From Plazaster borealis (lineage: Eukaryota; Echinodermata; Asteroidea; Forcipulatida; Labidiasteridae), in NCBI GenBank assembly GCA_021014325.1, contig CM037472.1, positions 20,693,063 through 20,757,062 on the forward strand: 64,000 nt of DNA, given 5' to 3'. The notes under the pieces were generated by a model. The model had not been told where the DNA came from. It was given only the letters and a program-made list of their open reading frames with translations, and made no database searches. A program made the translations under genes and the position numbers. This document shows, piece by piece, positions 1-18,456 of the stretch. Within the stretch, counting starts at the first letter, position 1; every line of letters begins with the position of its first letter.

Positions 1-148
1 GCTGAACGTGGATGGATTTGACATTGTTGATGAAAACACCGTGACAGCTTTTTGTTGTTTTCTCAACAAGTAGACAATGTATTCAGCTGAAACTTTCACA
101 GTTAGCTTTTATTGTGTCTTCATTGATAATTTGGCCTATAAATCAGCG

Positions 149-555
149 TGTTGTGGCCGAGCGGATTAGAACACCGAACTCAAGCTCTGGTGTTTCTGAT
201 CAGCAGAGTGTGGGTTCGAATCCCAGTCGTGACACTTGTGTCCTTAAGCAAGACACTTAACCACATGCTTCGTCCTTCGGATGGGACGTAAAGCCGTTGG
301 TCCCATGTGTTGTGTAATGCACGTAAAAGAACCCAGTGCACTTATCGTAAAGAGAAGGGGTTCGCCCCGGTGTTCCTGGTCTGATCGGCAGCATATATTG
401 CGCCACAGCACCTTGTAAACCACTGCATGGTGCTGTAAATGACTAGGCCTCATACTTCAAACGTACCTCCACATATACCTTGCAGAAAAAATTGTAGTCC
501 CAGCGCTTTGTATCCTCTGGTAAAAAGGCGCTATATAAATGTCATGTTTATTATT
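149..555 (+). repeat. tRNA-derived SINE, full-length copy
   Basis: The head resembles a class II (Leu/Ser-like) tRNA. A box A-like GTGGCCGAGCGGATT is at about 153 and box B GGTTCGAATCC at about 212. A unique body follows, and the tail reads GCGCTATATAAATG, resembling 3' ends of L2/CR1-type LINEs. A close relative lies at 47019-47431. Confidence 0.85.
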
Positions 556-1099
556 TAACGTTGACAAAAACCAAATGATGACCCTACCTTTTTAGGACTA
601 GAAGAAAAGTGTAGGAGACTGAAAGAGTTACCTGTATGTTAAACAGTGTCAAGATGAACTAGACCCTCAAGTTGTGCTGTTTGGTTGTAAATATAAACAC
701 ACGTATTAGGGTGAAGTTTCATTTGGCTCTCTTCACATCTTAGTACTTTGTGGTTTGAGGATGCTAGCTGGATTGAAAAGTGCCCTCTGAAATTTCATTG
801 GAATTAAACTCATCATCGTCGCAATAATAACAATAATAAATCTATGCTGCCAAGTAAGCCTTCTTAGCGCACCAAGTTAAATCAATCATAAGAACCATCT
901 CTGCCCTCACATATACCCATTTACCCCTGGGTGAAGAGAAGCAATTATAGTTAAGTGTCTTGCTCAAGGACGCAAGTGTCATGACCGGGATTGGAATGCA
1001 CACCTGGATGACTTTAGCCATCACAACTACAGTCTGGTGCACGAGACACATTGACACACCATATACGTGTACATGTACATATTGCTTTTTTATACCCAT

Positions 1100-1330
1100 T
1101 ATTGCCGTTGATCCCAGCCCATCCCCATCATTTTCCCAACCCCCCCCCCCCCCGACTGCATTTCACCCCAACCTCCCTCCCAAAGCCAACCCCTCTTGCA
1201 CCCTAACCCTAGCGCACTATAATCCCTACACCACCCAACCCAAATACAAACTTCCCCATTCCACATTACCCAACTCACCCCAAGGCCCAACCTTGACCCT
1301 AAACTCCACCACATCCTACTCCTTCCTCAC
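1100..1330 (+). repeat. C-rich low-complexity stretch
   Basis: The plus strand is strongly pyrimidine/C-biased with a 15-C run near 1140. Long frames here, including the one at 960-1418, reflect composition and are not genes. Confidence 0.8.
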
Positions 1331-1563
1331 AGTTTGTAAAAGATGCAGCGACAATCCTGTGCCCTTTCTCTGTGCCCCTCCTTCCAAAGTCTTGTCGTTG
1401 TTAGTATTTTGTCTTTGATTTATTTTTATATAATGTGAGGGCCCCAAATGACCAGCAATGGGTCACCCTCGTTAAATATAATTTAAATAAAAGAAATTTA
1501 CTACAAATTTGTTACTTTACTCTCATCGAAAACTCTATCTCTTCATCTCATCTTGATTTACAG

Positions 1564-7390
<5,827 letters not shown>

Positions 7391-7760
7391 CATACTGCGC
7401 CGGTTGTCCATCCACAACATGTGGTGTATTCCAGCACAGCTCTCTTGAAACCAATGCAGTCTGTTCTAGTGTTGCTTTCTCTGTTGCTTTGTTGCTTCTA
7501 TGCTTAGAATGTGTTGTTTAGGGTTACCGGCCCAAAGTGAGTAATGACAGAAGACAGTTGCTGTGATGACAATCTTAATTTCACCATAAAAAAAACAACA
7601 CCAAAACAAACAAAAGTTCAAACTTTCAGAAAAAAGTTGTTGGGTATCGTCTTTATTAACAAAATCAATGATCATATAAGATACATCATAAGTCAACAAA
7701 CTTTGATATTCTACTTTTCAATCTGAAATGTTTTGATGCAATTAAAGAATATTTCTGAAT
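7391..7760 (+). other. QPCT: Probable QPCT 3'UTR start
   Basis: The sequence after the stop is unremarkable and AT-rich. ATTAAA at 7741-7746 is a possible poly(A) signal. AATAAA also occurs near 8222 and 8485, so the true end is uncertain. Confidence 0.3.
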
Positions 7761-8254
7761 CCATCTTTGACCTATTCAACAGTAACTGTCTCTAAGATTG
7801 CATGCCACCTTCTACTCAGATTGTCTGACCATTTTGCATGCTTAAGAGGTAAATATTTCCAATATATAGCATGAATCGAAACTGAGTGAGAATTACTCTT
7901 TTTTGGAGGTAATCAAGTCTAGTATGAAAGGATTGTTTTAAGATATTTATATTTATCCGCTAGCATTACAAAATTTATATTATTCGCTTGCATTTAAAAA
8001 TGGATATAACTAAAGAAAGACGCAATATATTTTTTCAGAGAATGTTTGTGGTTTTTAATCATGACCATAGTTATATATTTTCAGGTGTACTGGCTGTCCA
8101 AAGGGTACCAATGAAAAAGAATTGCTTTCACATTCCAAGCCAAATGTACATATCATATGGGTCAATTTCATGACGCTGTTGAGAACAAAAAGCACAGAAA
8201 AAAATCTTGCTTACCAGTTAAAATAAACAGACATGGCTTGTCACTAGTTTCACA

Positions 8255-8441
8255 GGGCCCAATTTCATAGAGCTGCTTATGAACAAAAAGTAGCTAAGCA
8301 CATCCCAAAATTATGCTTACCAGATTAAAGTTAGCAAATGTCACATGTACCATCTGTGACTGGTATCCTGCTCACTGTATGCTTAGCAGAACATTGTTCA
8401 GAAATATTTTCTGCTTTACAACAGCTTCATGAACTTTGGCC
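8255..8441 (+). mobile_element. MITE family D (GGGCCCAATTTCATAGAGCT ends)
   Basis: Left end GGGCCCAATTTCATAGAGCT, internal AAGTAGCTAAGCACA and GTGACTGGTATCCTGC, decayed right end. A more degenerate half copy precedes it at about 8158-8254. Confidence 0.85.
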
Positions 8442-8585
8442 GAGATCATTTGTAATTGATCAGAAGTAAGTTCAGTTACATGTGAATAAATTGCTCCAGT
8501 TTGATTTCTTAAATGAAATTGCTTTTGCAAATTACTTTACCAACTAGGATGACCTGTGGTATCAATTTATGCAAAAAGTGGTAAT

Positions 8586-8693
8586 GGCCTGACATTTCGA
8601 ACCTGAGCAGAGTCTTTCTCAAAGCAAAATGAGAAAGCCATTGAGAAAAGGCTGTGCTAGGTTTGTGAACTTGTGAGGGCATTACCACGATTT
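8586..8693. mobile_element. Short repeat with AACCT..AGCAGAGTCTTTCTC
   Basis: GGCCTGACATTTCGAACCTG and GCAGAGTCTTTCTCAAAG are partly mirrored at the other end, and the repeat resembles 54171-54290. Confidence 0.6.
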
Positions 8694-9126
8694 GTTTAGA
8701 TTTTGATTACCAAACTACTGAAGATTCCAGTTGTGTGTGTTGGAAAAATCCAAGAAACTTTTACCCATACTACCAGAACCCAGGTTCATGATGCTGACTC
8801 GCACCAATTTTCCTTGCGAAGACAATCGTAGCAAAGCAGGACCATTCGTATTTGTTTGATTTATTTGCTTGTTAAACTTGTCTGATAAAAAATGTTATAT
8901 CATTTATAGTATTGGGGTGTGACGCCCGTGCTCTTATTACTTTGTGAACTTATGCAGGGTATTTATTCAAGGTTTAAAACATGTGACTGGCTCAGGCAAA
9001 ACCCTTAAATTTGACCCAATGTTCAAAAGTTATATTTGTTGTGTATTTATCATGAAAATTAACAGTGTTCCCAACAATGTTGTAGAGTTTGTCTTCGTCT
9101 ATCAGAAATTAGACAAAATGTTCTAT

Positions 9127-9320
9127 TGACCCCTAACACGCACCTCACAGGTGGCGACTGTGTCCCGCCCACCGTTTTGGGAGTCAACAGGTATAAGCAT
9201 GTAAACGCCGTGTGTGCTAAAATTTGCACTAAGCTTTATAACACACAGGGACATTGACTCTTAAAATGGTGCAAGTGAATTAGTTTTGTGATGACGGCGT
9301 CAGGTGAATTGGGTCAATAT
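9127..9320. mobile_element. MITE with TTGACCC ends, related to 48231-48381
   Basis: It starts TTGACCCC and ends GGGTCAA. It shares TTTTGGGAGTCAA, AAAATGG.GCA and GTCAGGTGAAT.GGGT with 48231-48381. Confidence 0.65.
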
Positions 9321-10989
9321 GGCGACATGAAAGTCTCAAATTGGTCTCTGGGGTCACCTTTTGACCGTTTCATGGCCGGTACGCTTTATGGTAAATGCTG
9401 AGAAGTTTCAGATTTTGCCAGAGTTGGTCACAAATGCTTAAGCTGCAAAACATGAAGTGTGTACCAATAAGGAAGCTTTCATCAGTGTACTTGATTCTTT
9501 CATTCTGGAAGTAACAACTCAGAAGTCTTCGGCAAATTTGCCAAAGTTTATTATAATTCTGTTTAAGACATTGTAACTGTGGATGATTGATACTTTCCAC
9601 GATGCTGACAAGGGTTGAAAAGATGCCTGATGATCTACCAGCTTCTCCCTGCTTCTTATCATAGCTTCATTAACTGAAGATGACTCTTACCTGGTAGCAA
9701 TTATTATCTTCAAAGCAAACTTGAATCCTTGATTCTGATTGGTCGACCCGTAGCAACAAGAGGTGTGATATAAACCTATATTGCACGGCCCATATCACAC
9801 CCTGCGTATTGTGCTGTGCTAACTCCGCGTACTTCGCTATTTTAAGCTATACACAAATTGTACAGCTGTTCCAAAACCGCGTATATCGTCAAGCTGCGGG
9901 TCAAGTTTGCTTGAAGATAAAGTCGTTATCACACGCGCTCATGGAATACGGAAAATATAGCAGCCTCATTGGATATCCACTCGTGCTTGTGTGATAGCTA
10001 ATAATATTAACCAGGAGTTTTAGTAAAGACTAAAATTGCGGGGGGGGGGGGGGGGGAAGGGGGAAGGGGGACATGATGATTTCCAGCCCCCATCAAGGGC
10101 TGAATTGATAAAGATTACTTTTTTTATCAGATACTTTGGAATAATCAGATTACACCAATTGTCTTAAATGTGTCTAACTTGTGCTTGATGCTGCTTAATT
10201 AGTACAGTTGGAGGTAATAACTTAGGTGTATACTTGTAAAATTGTAAGAGATAGTTTTATTGTAAAATAAAATGTAAAATAACAATTTAAATTGAAAGTA
10301 TTGATGATAGTGTGTTTTTAGTTTGAGACTTTCGTCATGCTGCCACCATATTGGTCATGTTCCCTGTTACATTATAATAGCAATCATACACAATGACTCT
10401 CATGATAACATACTCTTTTCCTCTTCCAACTGCCGCAGTTTATTTACATTGATTTGGATGGGAGAGCAAAAGACAGTGACACCATGATAAAGTTCCTTAG
10501 TATCCCAACCCAGAAAATAACTTTTTGCCGCTTTGCATTGTTCAAGGTAGCAATAAGAGGGTCTTAAAAAGTCTTAAATTTGACTTTTTGATGTGTGCAG
10601 ATACTATGCATTGTGATCAGGCCCTAAAAGAAGTCTTTCCCCTGAATAAGAAGCAAACTTGACATTAGAACCTACATTGCCAGGAAGTTTTATGTTCAAC
10701 TCAACTTAAGAGTGTTGGAATAAACTGTTTCAAAGAAAAAGAACAATTTATTTTCCCTTCACCCTGTTCACGAAAATCTCTGTTTCCAAATCGAGGAATA
10801 ACAGTTTTTAAACAAATATATTTTGAATGGATTTGTAGATGGCAGGATTCCAGTCAATAGAAGACCATTAACGAAATGAAAAAATTCGCTGTGTGACCGA
10901 CACAAGGATGTGACGGAGATGTGCCTGACAAATGGTCGCAAGCATTTCATTTGCGTTTTGTGTTTTAAGAAAATTGAGTGTAAAATTTT

Positions 10990-11390
10990 GATCGGCCGAG
11001 CGGTCTAGTTCACCGGACCAAAGGTCTGGTGTTGTCAGCAGCTAGTGTGGGTTCGAATCCCGGTCATGACACTTGTGCCCTTGAGCAAGGCACTTACCCA
11101 TAATTGCTTCGTAACAAGTTGGCAAGGTAAAGTGCTTTCTACTAGACAGGCTCCTAGTGGATGATACCCATGCCTACATCCTTACGGACTGTGAAGGACT
11201 GTTTCAGCCCCAGGAGTAGGTGGCAACTTGCCCCTGGTGACACGGACAGTGAAGGACTGTTTCAGCCCCAGGAGTAGGTGGCAACTTGCCCCTGGTGACA
11301 GTTGATTTGGGTCGATAGCCTAAATCAGTTAAGTGTAGCCCTCACCTTGAAGTGGCCATCCGGCCTTGTGGTGTTAGGCAATCTCTCATG
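10990..11390 (+). repeat. tRNA-derived SINE, second subfamily, with 58-bp internal tandem duplication
   Basis: The head ATCGGCCGAGCGGTC and box B GGTTCGAATCC mark a tRNA-like promoter. The body differs from the 149-555 type. A 58-bp unit starting CGGACTGTGAAGG is present twice, from about 11185 and 11243. The tail segment TGGCCATCCGGCCTTGTG recurs at 38955-39023. Confidence 0.8.
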
Positions 11391-12325
11391 AAACCCCCCC
11401 CCCCCCCCACAAAAAAAACCAAAAAAAACCCCACAACAACAACAACAACAAACAACCCACAAAAAAATCCCACATGGTTGGAGTAGGTTACAACTTTTCA
11501 CACGCTGATTAAAGTCACTGTAACTTGAACGACCAAATCATTCTTGTTCACATGTAGTTGCAGATAACTTTGATTCTCAATATTTACATTAAATTGTACC
11601 ACAACCCTGTTCAACCCAATTAGTTGACACTTGCCACTGTTTGCACCTAAAGTTTGCATACGCATTTAAAGTTAAGTTATGAATGTGACACATTTTTATG
11701 CGATCGCTGCTTATGAGAACCAAGGCCTTCAACAGACACCAGCTGCACTGACCCATTTCACGATGCGCAGCGCACTGACACACACCTATCCTGTCCTCCT
11801 ATTCTTGGTTCCTCATTACACCAATGTTCTAAAGATAAGAACTGAGGGTTTCTGGCCCAATTTGATTGAGCTGTTAATGACAAAATACTGTGTAGAAGAC
11901 TTCTATGAGCACAAGAGTACCAATCACACAGTGACTGGTAAACTGTTGACTAAACCAAATGATATGTATTAGTTAGGTCCAGTTGTGTCTGCAAATTTGA
12001 AGTTATACATTCCAAATAAGATGTTAACTTAGATCAACTTCAAGCAAGCGTCATATCAAAACACTTGGAACTCAACTGAAGTTTTGTTTCCTTTGCTGCA
12101 ATGAACATTGTATATTGAAATCTTGGGTTTGAAATAACACACGCGAGAATTGCAGGGTCTTACTGCTGAAATGGAAGCCCAAAGTCTAACCATAGTTTGA
12201 AAAAACCCATGAATTCATAGTACGGCAGGTAGGTAGGTGATGGGAATTTGCCTTTGAATTGAAGCACGATGTTTGTTTGGCACACGTGCAGTGTGGGAGT
12301 ATTATGTCATGAGAAAGATATTTGG

Positions 12326-12466
12326 CTATATATAGAGCAAATGTAGATTTGTCCTTTGAAAAAATACAGGTAGAATAACAAATAATGCAGCAATTTTGAA
12401 AATTGCTCGTTATTCCACCCTATTTTTTTCAATGGACAAACAAATCTGTGATGACCCTATATGGAC
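12326..12466. mobile_element. Foldback element of about 140 bp
   Basis: Arms ATTTGTCCTTTGAAAAAATA and TATTTTTTTCAATGGACAAA face each other around AGCAATTTTGAAAATTGCT. Confidence 0.8.
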
Positions 12467-13117
12467 AGGCAGTCGGCGTTTAGAATAACTACAGTCAATC
12501 TAAAACTTAACTGTAGAGCGACCTCTACTGCCTGTTGAGTGTCAATTATTAGTAGTCTGGAGAACCAAACTGTTCCGTGCTTTAAATAATGATAATGGTA
12601 CTAGGAACCACTCCATTTCAGGACGACGAAAATGGTAGGTACCCGCTGCTTCCGGTTGTACGCAGGCCATTAACTATGGCAATTATTGTGAAAGCCAGCG
12701 AACGTTCAGTACGTGTGTTAATACGGCAGTAGTTTTTCAATCTGCTAATTCCATTTATCGAAGTCGAAGAATCCAAGTCGAACGTATGTAGTGTGTGGAA
12801 ATTTGTTGAAGAATGAATGCACAGTGTTGTAGAACTGGATTCCATCTTTATAAATAACATCTACTCGGTAAGAATTTGAAATTGAATGTATTTTATTGAT
12901 TTTTTTTAAAAAGATAATAATTTATAACACCAAATTGCAGTGCCAGGCAGTATTTTCCAGTTTTCTTCCGTCATAATAATATCCGTTCCTTGTCTGTTTG
13001 TGTATTTTCCTTCCTCCATCATGTCCATGGTCGTTACCAAATACTGACGAAGTAAAAACTTAGCACAAGCAGACCTTGGGTATGTGTGTAGGGAGTAGGG
13101 TAGGTATCCTACATGTC

Positions 13118-13215
13118 CTAGGACTTATGAGGTTCGTTCCGCTATCGTCAAGACGATAGCAGAGAACGAACCTCTAGTCATAGGAATCGTCGAGACGATA
13201 GCGTAACAAACCTCA
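13118..13215. repeat. Strong hairpin with a third partial arm
   Basis: GAGGTTCGTT..CTATCGTC, loop AA, GACGATAG..AACGAACCTC form a long stem (13118-13183). A further CGTCGAGACGATAGCG and AACAAACCTCAT follow to 13215. Confidence 0.85.
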
Positions 13216-13673
13216 TACTATCATTATCAATAGTTATGGGAGTAGGGTAGGTACTGTCTATGTATAATGTAGTAAACTAGAGTATAGTCAATATGGTCAA
13301 GTCTCAAAAGACCCTGTAAGTGTAACTGGGGCTCTGTGCTCCTTAAAACAAAATGTTGACATCTGCGGTGGTACTCTAGTGCCCCAGGCAAACTCTGTCA
13401 GTGTCCTTCATTCAGAACGCGTTTGGCAATTTGCTATGGTTTTCAGCACGCCCCAGTTCAAAAATAGGCCCAAATGACGAAAAAGACACAAGAAGAAGAG
13501 CTTGAAAATCATGCGCTGGCTGAGCTTCTCGATATTCAAAGATGCAACATCGGGCATTTATTCATGAATCACAATCATTTTTTTGATGTTTTTGAAATTT
13601 AAGTCCACAATCGATGTCGATGATAATATGACTTTCAAAATAGACGGGTGGCCTATTGTCGTCACGGTAGATC

Positions 13674-13849
13674 ATGTGGTCACGTGTCCGGTTTGCATAT
13701 TAATGCATTTTTGGAATGTAACAGTCGTTGGTTTACAATCATTGATCTCCATTAATATTGACTGGGGACGGCGATCAATGATGTAAACCAGCGACTGTTA
13801 CATCCACAACCCATAATGCATTAATGGCAAACCGGACACATGACCACAC
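13674..13849. mobile_element. Foldback MITE of about 175 bp
   Basis: TGTGGTCACGTGTCCGGTTT at the left pairs with AAACCGGACACATGACCACA at the right. The arms are about 70 bp and meet at GATCTCC/GGCGATC. Confidence 0.9.
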
Positions 13850-14633
13850 ACACACTCTATTATTACCAAATGCTTTATAATAGTGGTATTTAACATATGA
13901 TATGGCTAGATGTTATTCTGAGAGATTGGCGGGCTATGATGACTGCACAGCCAACCACCCTACAGTACATGTAGGTTACATTTGTGCATAGTAAGAGCAT
14001 GGAGGAAGGAAAATACACATCCTTCCTCCATGGTAAGAGATTGACCAAACTCATGGCATCATTAAACCCACTTGGTTCCCATCATGGATATGCTGGCCAA
14101 GTGTTGATTGTGACAACAATGTCAATAAATAACGAGGGTTTATGTGTATTGATTTGTTATTATGAAATTGCTATAATAATTGTGGAAGTCTGATTTGGAA
14201 CAGATCCTCCTAGCCATGACTAGTAGACTCCTGAGTCCTTACCCCCTAGGGTGATTTGGTACTAGGATCCTTCCTCACTCTTAACAAAATCCAACATCAT
14301 CATGGTAACTCAACACCCAACTGTTGGACTCTGATGGTACGCCTGATCCCATGTAAAGCACAATCTGTATACTGGTGCAGTCATTATAAATTAAACCAAA
14401 AATGCTGTTGGAGTATGCTGTGTTACACGTGTGGTTAGGGTTAAAAAAGGTGAGGGTATACATTTTTCAGCTTGTTCAGTTTCGATAAATATTTATTGAT
14501 CCTAGTTAAATGTAAGAGTGCAATTAAAATTTCTCAGAATAACAAATTATTACTGAATGAGTCAGTAACTCTGATTTTAATTTTATTGTCACTGAATATT
14601 TTATCCGGTATGTGTTGTTACATTACAGTATAG

Positions 14634-14925
14634 CAGGGTTTGCCCTTAACTGTTTCAGTGACTGGCCAGCAGGACCAGCTAGCTTATCATTTCACTGGTC
14701 CACCAGCTTTTTCACTGGTCCGTATTTTGGGATTTTCTTTCAACATATACTAGCATGAGACTGTGTGATTTGAAGCAATATGAACAATCAGTGGTTTATG
14801 TGTTGTAGTGGCAAGCAGTCAACTAGCCAGCCGGACTAGTTGGACAGAATTCCGACTGGTCCTTTAGTGTTTTAACTGGCATTTGGCCAGTGGACCACTG
14901 TTAAGGGGGAATGCCGGTTAGTCCA
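14634..14925 (+). repeat. Interspersed repeat rich in ACTGGTCC/GGACCAGT words
   Basis: GTGACTGGCCAGCAGGACCAG and TTTTAACTGGCATTTGGCCA occur in the same order in 51190-51402. Confidence 0.75.
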
Positions 14926-14985
14926 AATTTGCACCAACAATATGGAGACAAACAAATTAATTCTAATCCTCCAGTTTTCAATGAA

Positions 14986-15416
14986 CACACATACAGCCAT
15001 GTGAAAATGTCATCAAATTTGATGGCCAGGTTTTAGTGAAGCATCTTTTTTTTTAATGTATGAGGGATATTGTGCATGTTCATATCTGGCGTATTTTGGT
15101 TGCGGCAATTGAAATAAGAGACAATGATTTGTGGGGTCTTCAAATGCTATTGTCTCGACCTAGACATTTCTTTCAGATGCACCACTCAAAAGGTCAAAAT
15201 CACACATACAGCCATGTGAAAATGTCATCAAATTTGATGGCCAGGTTTTAGTGAAGCATCTTTTTTTTTAATGTATGAGGGATATTGTGCATGTTCATAT
15301 CTGGCGTATTTTGGTTGCGGCAATTGAAATAAGAGACAATGATTTGTGGGGTCTTCAAATGCTATTGTCTCGACCTAGACATTTCTTTCAGATGCACCAC
15401 TCCAAAGGTCAAAATC
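14986..15416 (+). repeat. Near-identical 215-bp tandem duplication
   Basis: 14986-15200 and 15201-15415 start with CACACATACAGCCATGTG and match almost base for base. The only difference noticed is near CTCAAAAGG versus CTCCAAAGG. Confidence 0.95.
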
Positions 15417-15643
15417 ATTGTCGTTTTGATTGAATATCATCAAAATTCAGGAATGAACTGAAAATTCTCTTATACACTGTACTAATTGTACAGACCATTT
15501 GAAATGTGATGTCGCCAAATGTTTTTGGATTGTCAGAAAAATTGCACTTGAAGGGTATCAAACACAGTGGCATTTTTCCAATACATGACAGGTTTTTTTA
15601 CACGCAGAAGGAAATTCAATGAAGACTGTTGTGTGCTTGAAGA

Positions 15644-16014
15644 TTAAAGCCATCGTACACGTTTGGTAATTACTCAGAATATATATCAGCATAAAAACTG
15701 ACTTGGTAACGAGCAACAGAGAGCTGTTGATAGTATAAAACATTGTGAGAAACGACTCCCTCTGAAGTAACGTAGTTTTTAAGAAAGAGGAAATTTCTCA
15801 CACAAATAATAAAAACTTCTTGCAAGAAGTTTTTATTCCTATCTGAAAGCACACACATTTGTACAACAAGGGTGTTTTTTCTTTCATGATTTTCTTGCAA
15901 CTTCGATGACCAATTGAGCCCAAATTTTCACAGGCTTGTTGTTTTATGCATGTTGGGATACACCAAATGAGAACACTGGTCTCGGACAATTACAAACGTG
16001 TACGATGCCTTTAA
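15644..16014 (-). mobile_element. TTAA-flanked MITE, family A
   Basis: The terminal inverted repeats contain ACGTTTGGTAATT and its complement, and TTAA lies at both ends. The centre is a 30-bp perfect palindrome around CTTCTTGCAAGAAG (15808-15837). A short frame beginning [14 protein letters not shown] is open on the minus strand. Confidence 0.93.
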
Positions 16015-16231
16015 GGATGCTCATTTATTAGTGGATTTTTTGGATCATTATGATTGGGTTTGGAAACCTGTATAAGTCTGTTACGATGGTGATTGATTAA
16101 AAGAAAAAACACATGAATTTCTTGGTATAATACATGTTCACACATGAAAGAAAGCACAATGTACTACTACTCAAGTACATGTAGTATGCTGTAAAAGAAG
16201 AAGGGAATGTTGAATGTTGAAGTACATTATC

Positions 16232-16629
16232 TCAAGGGATTGTATACATTTGGTTATTGGAACCCACTGTTGGTTTCAATCCTATACAGTTGTAGATTTA
16301 TACCATAAAACTAACCTGTGAAAGTTTCATTTCAAAAGGTGGTAGCGTTTTTGAGATAAAGCTGAAAATTTGGAGCGGTTATGTCCAAGCAGGAAGAATA
16401 ATCCGCAATTTGAATGTACACAATCTGAGAAACCTTACTGTCAGTAGCGCTTCTCAGATTCAAATTTTGGTGGATAAAAAGTGATATCTTTTTCCATAAC
16501 CACAGTACTTCAAAGTGAAAAGTTTCTCAAAATGCATTATACTATCCAAAGCTGCTGTACTTCTTACCAAGTAATTTTTTCTTGCCATTAGTTTTCATAG
16601 TCATTACCAAACGTAAACAGACCCGTTAA
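16232..16629 (+). mobile_element. TTAA-type MITE, family B
   Basis: It starts AAGGGATTGTATACATTTGG and ends ACCAAACGTAAACAGACCC then GTTAA. It shares TGGTAGCGTTTTTGAGATAA with the copies at 30089 and 54611. The centre is a TCTGAGAA/TTCTCAGA hairpin. Confidence 0.9.
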
Positions 16630-16939
16630 ATTGTCTAGTTCACTAAAAGAATAATAAAATAATAATTATGATAATTGCAATAAAAATAATTGTAACAACT
16701 TAGTTTGAATGATTGCATAGTTGCCATGCTTTGTTTATTGTTGAAAAATAGCTTCCTACATGTAGGAACTGCACAGTACATAGTGCATAGCATGTTTAGC
16801 AACTTGTATGAAGTTACCAATGTATGTTGCAACTTACATGCAGCAACTGTAGCCACTTAAGTTTCCAACAAATTTTTACTTTTAACTTGCAACACGTTCA
16901 TGTACATCATTGGACTTGACATCTAATCTAAGTACGGTA

Positions 16940-17093
16940 CAGAAGACACATGATACCACCGGTTCTTTTCAGAACCACCACAACTGAAAGAGAGACTTTG
17001 TTCATAGTGCATATGGTGTTTGTCGCAAACGTTACTAGATTGTATCTCCACCGAAACATGCAAAGTTTCAAATCCTTCTTGTTGTTACATTAC
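16940..17093 (+). repeat. Interspersed repeat carrying a histone-type 3' stem-loop
   Basis: GGTTCTTTTCAGAACC at 16961-16976 is a 6-bp stem with a TTTC loop followed by ACCACAACTGAAAGAGA. This is the layout of a replication-dependent histone mRNA 3' end. The next 100 bases match the copies at 53369 and 55652. Confidence 0.75.
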
Positions 17094-17102
17094 ATGTCGC
17101 CA

Positions 17103-17368
17103 GGGCCCAATTTCATAGAGCTGCTTAACGGCCGATTTTGTGCTTACTGCGCGAGTTTCCATTTCATAGCGCTGCTAACCATAAGCACACGAAAAGGCAT
17201 GCTACCCTTCAGTTGCTTACTGTATGAAAATGAATGATGTCCCAATGCAAATTCATGGTGAACGCGCAAGCTGTTGGCCTTATTTTCTTGCTAACCTGTG
17301 AAATACGCTTACGCTATAGTTAGCACGAAAACTTGCTTACCGTTAAGCAGCACTATGAAATTGGCCCC
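17103..17368 (+). mobile_element. MITE family D, divergent longer copy
   Basis: It has GGGCCCAATTTCATAGAGCT and CACTATGAAATTGGCCCC termini, with a different and longer middle. Confidence 0.8.
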
Positions 17369-18246
17369 AGGTGGGTATGTACCATCCTGGTCATGAATGG
17401 TTTACTTCCTGTGTTGATTGTCAGTTTTTGGTTTGTTTGACAGTAAATGCATTCATTTGACGACAGAAGGCATGTGTGTTGGGAAATTGGCATTGATTAA
17501 TAATTGATATAATTTGTATTTCAAATAAACTTGAAGTGCATGATGCAATCATTAGGATGGAATATTTAGAATACACGTACACTCATGCCTCATTAAAGTG
17601 GATATTGAAAACATTATAGCTGTGTCTGTTAGTAGTTAAACAACAAGGTCTAAGGACAGCCCGCTGTGACACAGGGTGACATGTACGTTTGCATAGCATC
17701 TTCTAGTACAAGCACAAGCCTTCTGTGTGTGTCACTGCAGCCTTACACTTGCAGAGGATAGAAAGTTAGAAATAAATTTGAAAGAAGCTATCCCACAATT
17801 TAAAGAAAAATTGAAAAGTATGAAATCCGGGAAGATTATTTTATACAGGAAGTCTTCTTGCCGTAAATTATGTCAGTGAAGGTTGGCAGGTGGAAGTTAT
17901 TGCAGACAAATTGACCCTTTTTAACTCCATGGTTGATCGTAGAGCTCCAAAGCGTCTCCAATGTACAATAGTCACCATAATACTCCCAGAGTGTATGATA
18001 AAGGCCCATTCAGTCGATAATAAAAGAAACTGGTTGGTACGTGTATGTTGTTGGAACACGTGGTAAAATTACAACTCTCCATGTTTTTTCCCCCACAGAA
18101 ACCAAATAGTCATTACTAAGATTTGTTTTGTTTTTGCTTGTTTGTTCAAATACTGGATCAGAATGAAAATTTTACAACTACGTATGCTACACAGGCCTGG
18201 ACTGGACCTTCATCTTTGAGAGGGCAAGGCTGCTGTTTTGCTATCT

Positions 18247-18456
18247 GGGCCCAATAACATAAAAGCATGTAAGCACAAAAACTTGCTAAGCACAAAACTT
18301 GCTAAGCACAGAAAACTCTTGCTTAGGAAAAATAGGTTAGCAGCCAAAATACCATACAGTTACCATTGATGTGACTGGTACCCCACTCATTTCTTGCTAA
18401 GCAAAGAAATTTGCTTAGCAGAATTTTCTGCTAAACAGCTTTATGTAATTGGGACC
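18247..18456 (+). mobile_element. MITE family D, diverged
   Basis: It starts GGGCCCAATAACATA, contains AGCACAAAAACTTGCTAAGC and GTGACTGGTACCCC, and ends near TTATGTAATTGGGACC. Confidence 0.75.

Noticed and set aside
960..1418. A 152-residue Pro/Thr-rich frame as the missing QPCT N-terminal exon
   Set aside because: It lies in C-rich low-complexity DNA, shows no signal peptide and no suitable donor joined to the exon at 1564.
1435..1563. Extending the QPCT exon upstream to the ATG at 1435
   Set aside because: The TTTACAG acceptor at 1557-1563 and homology starting right after it indicate intron upstream.
12618..12868. Smaug non-coding first exon or promoter
   Set aside because: A donor-like GGTAAGAATT and TATA-like sequence are present, but nothing else distinguishes it; left as a possibility only.
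16961..16976. A real histone gene end
   Set aside because: No histone coding sequence lies upstream on either strand within reach, and the surrounding sequence is shared with other repeat copies.
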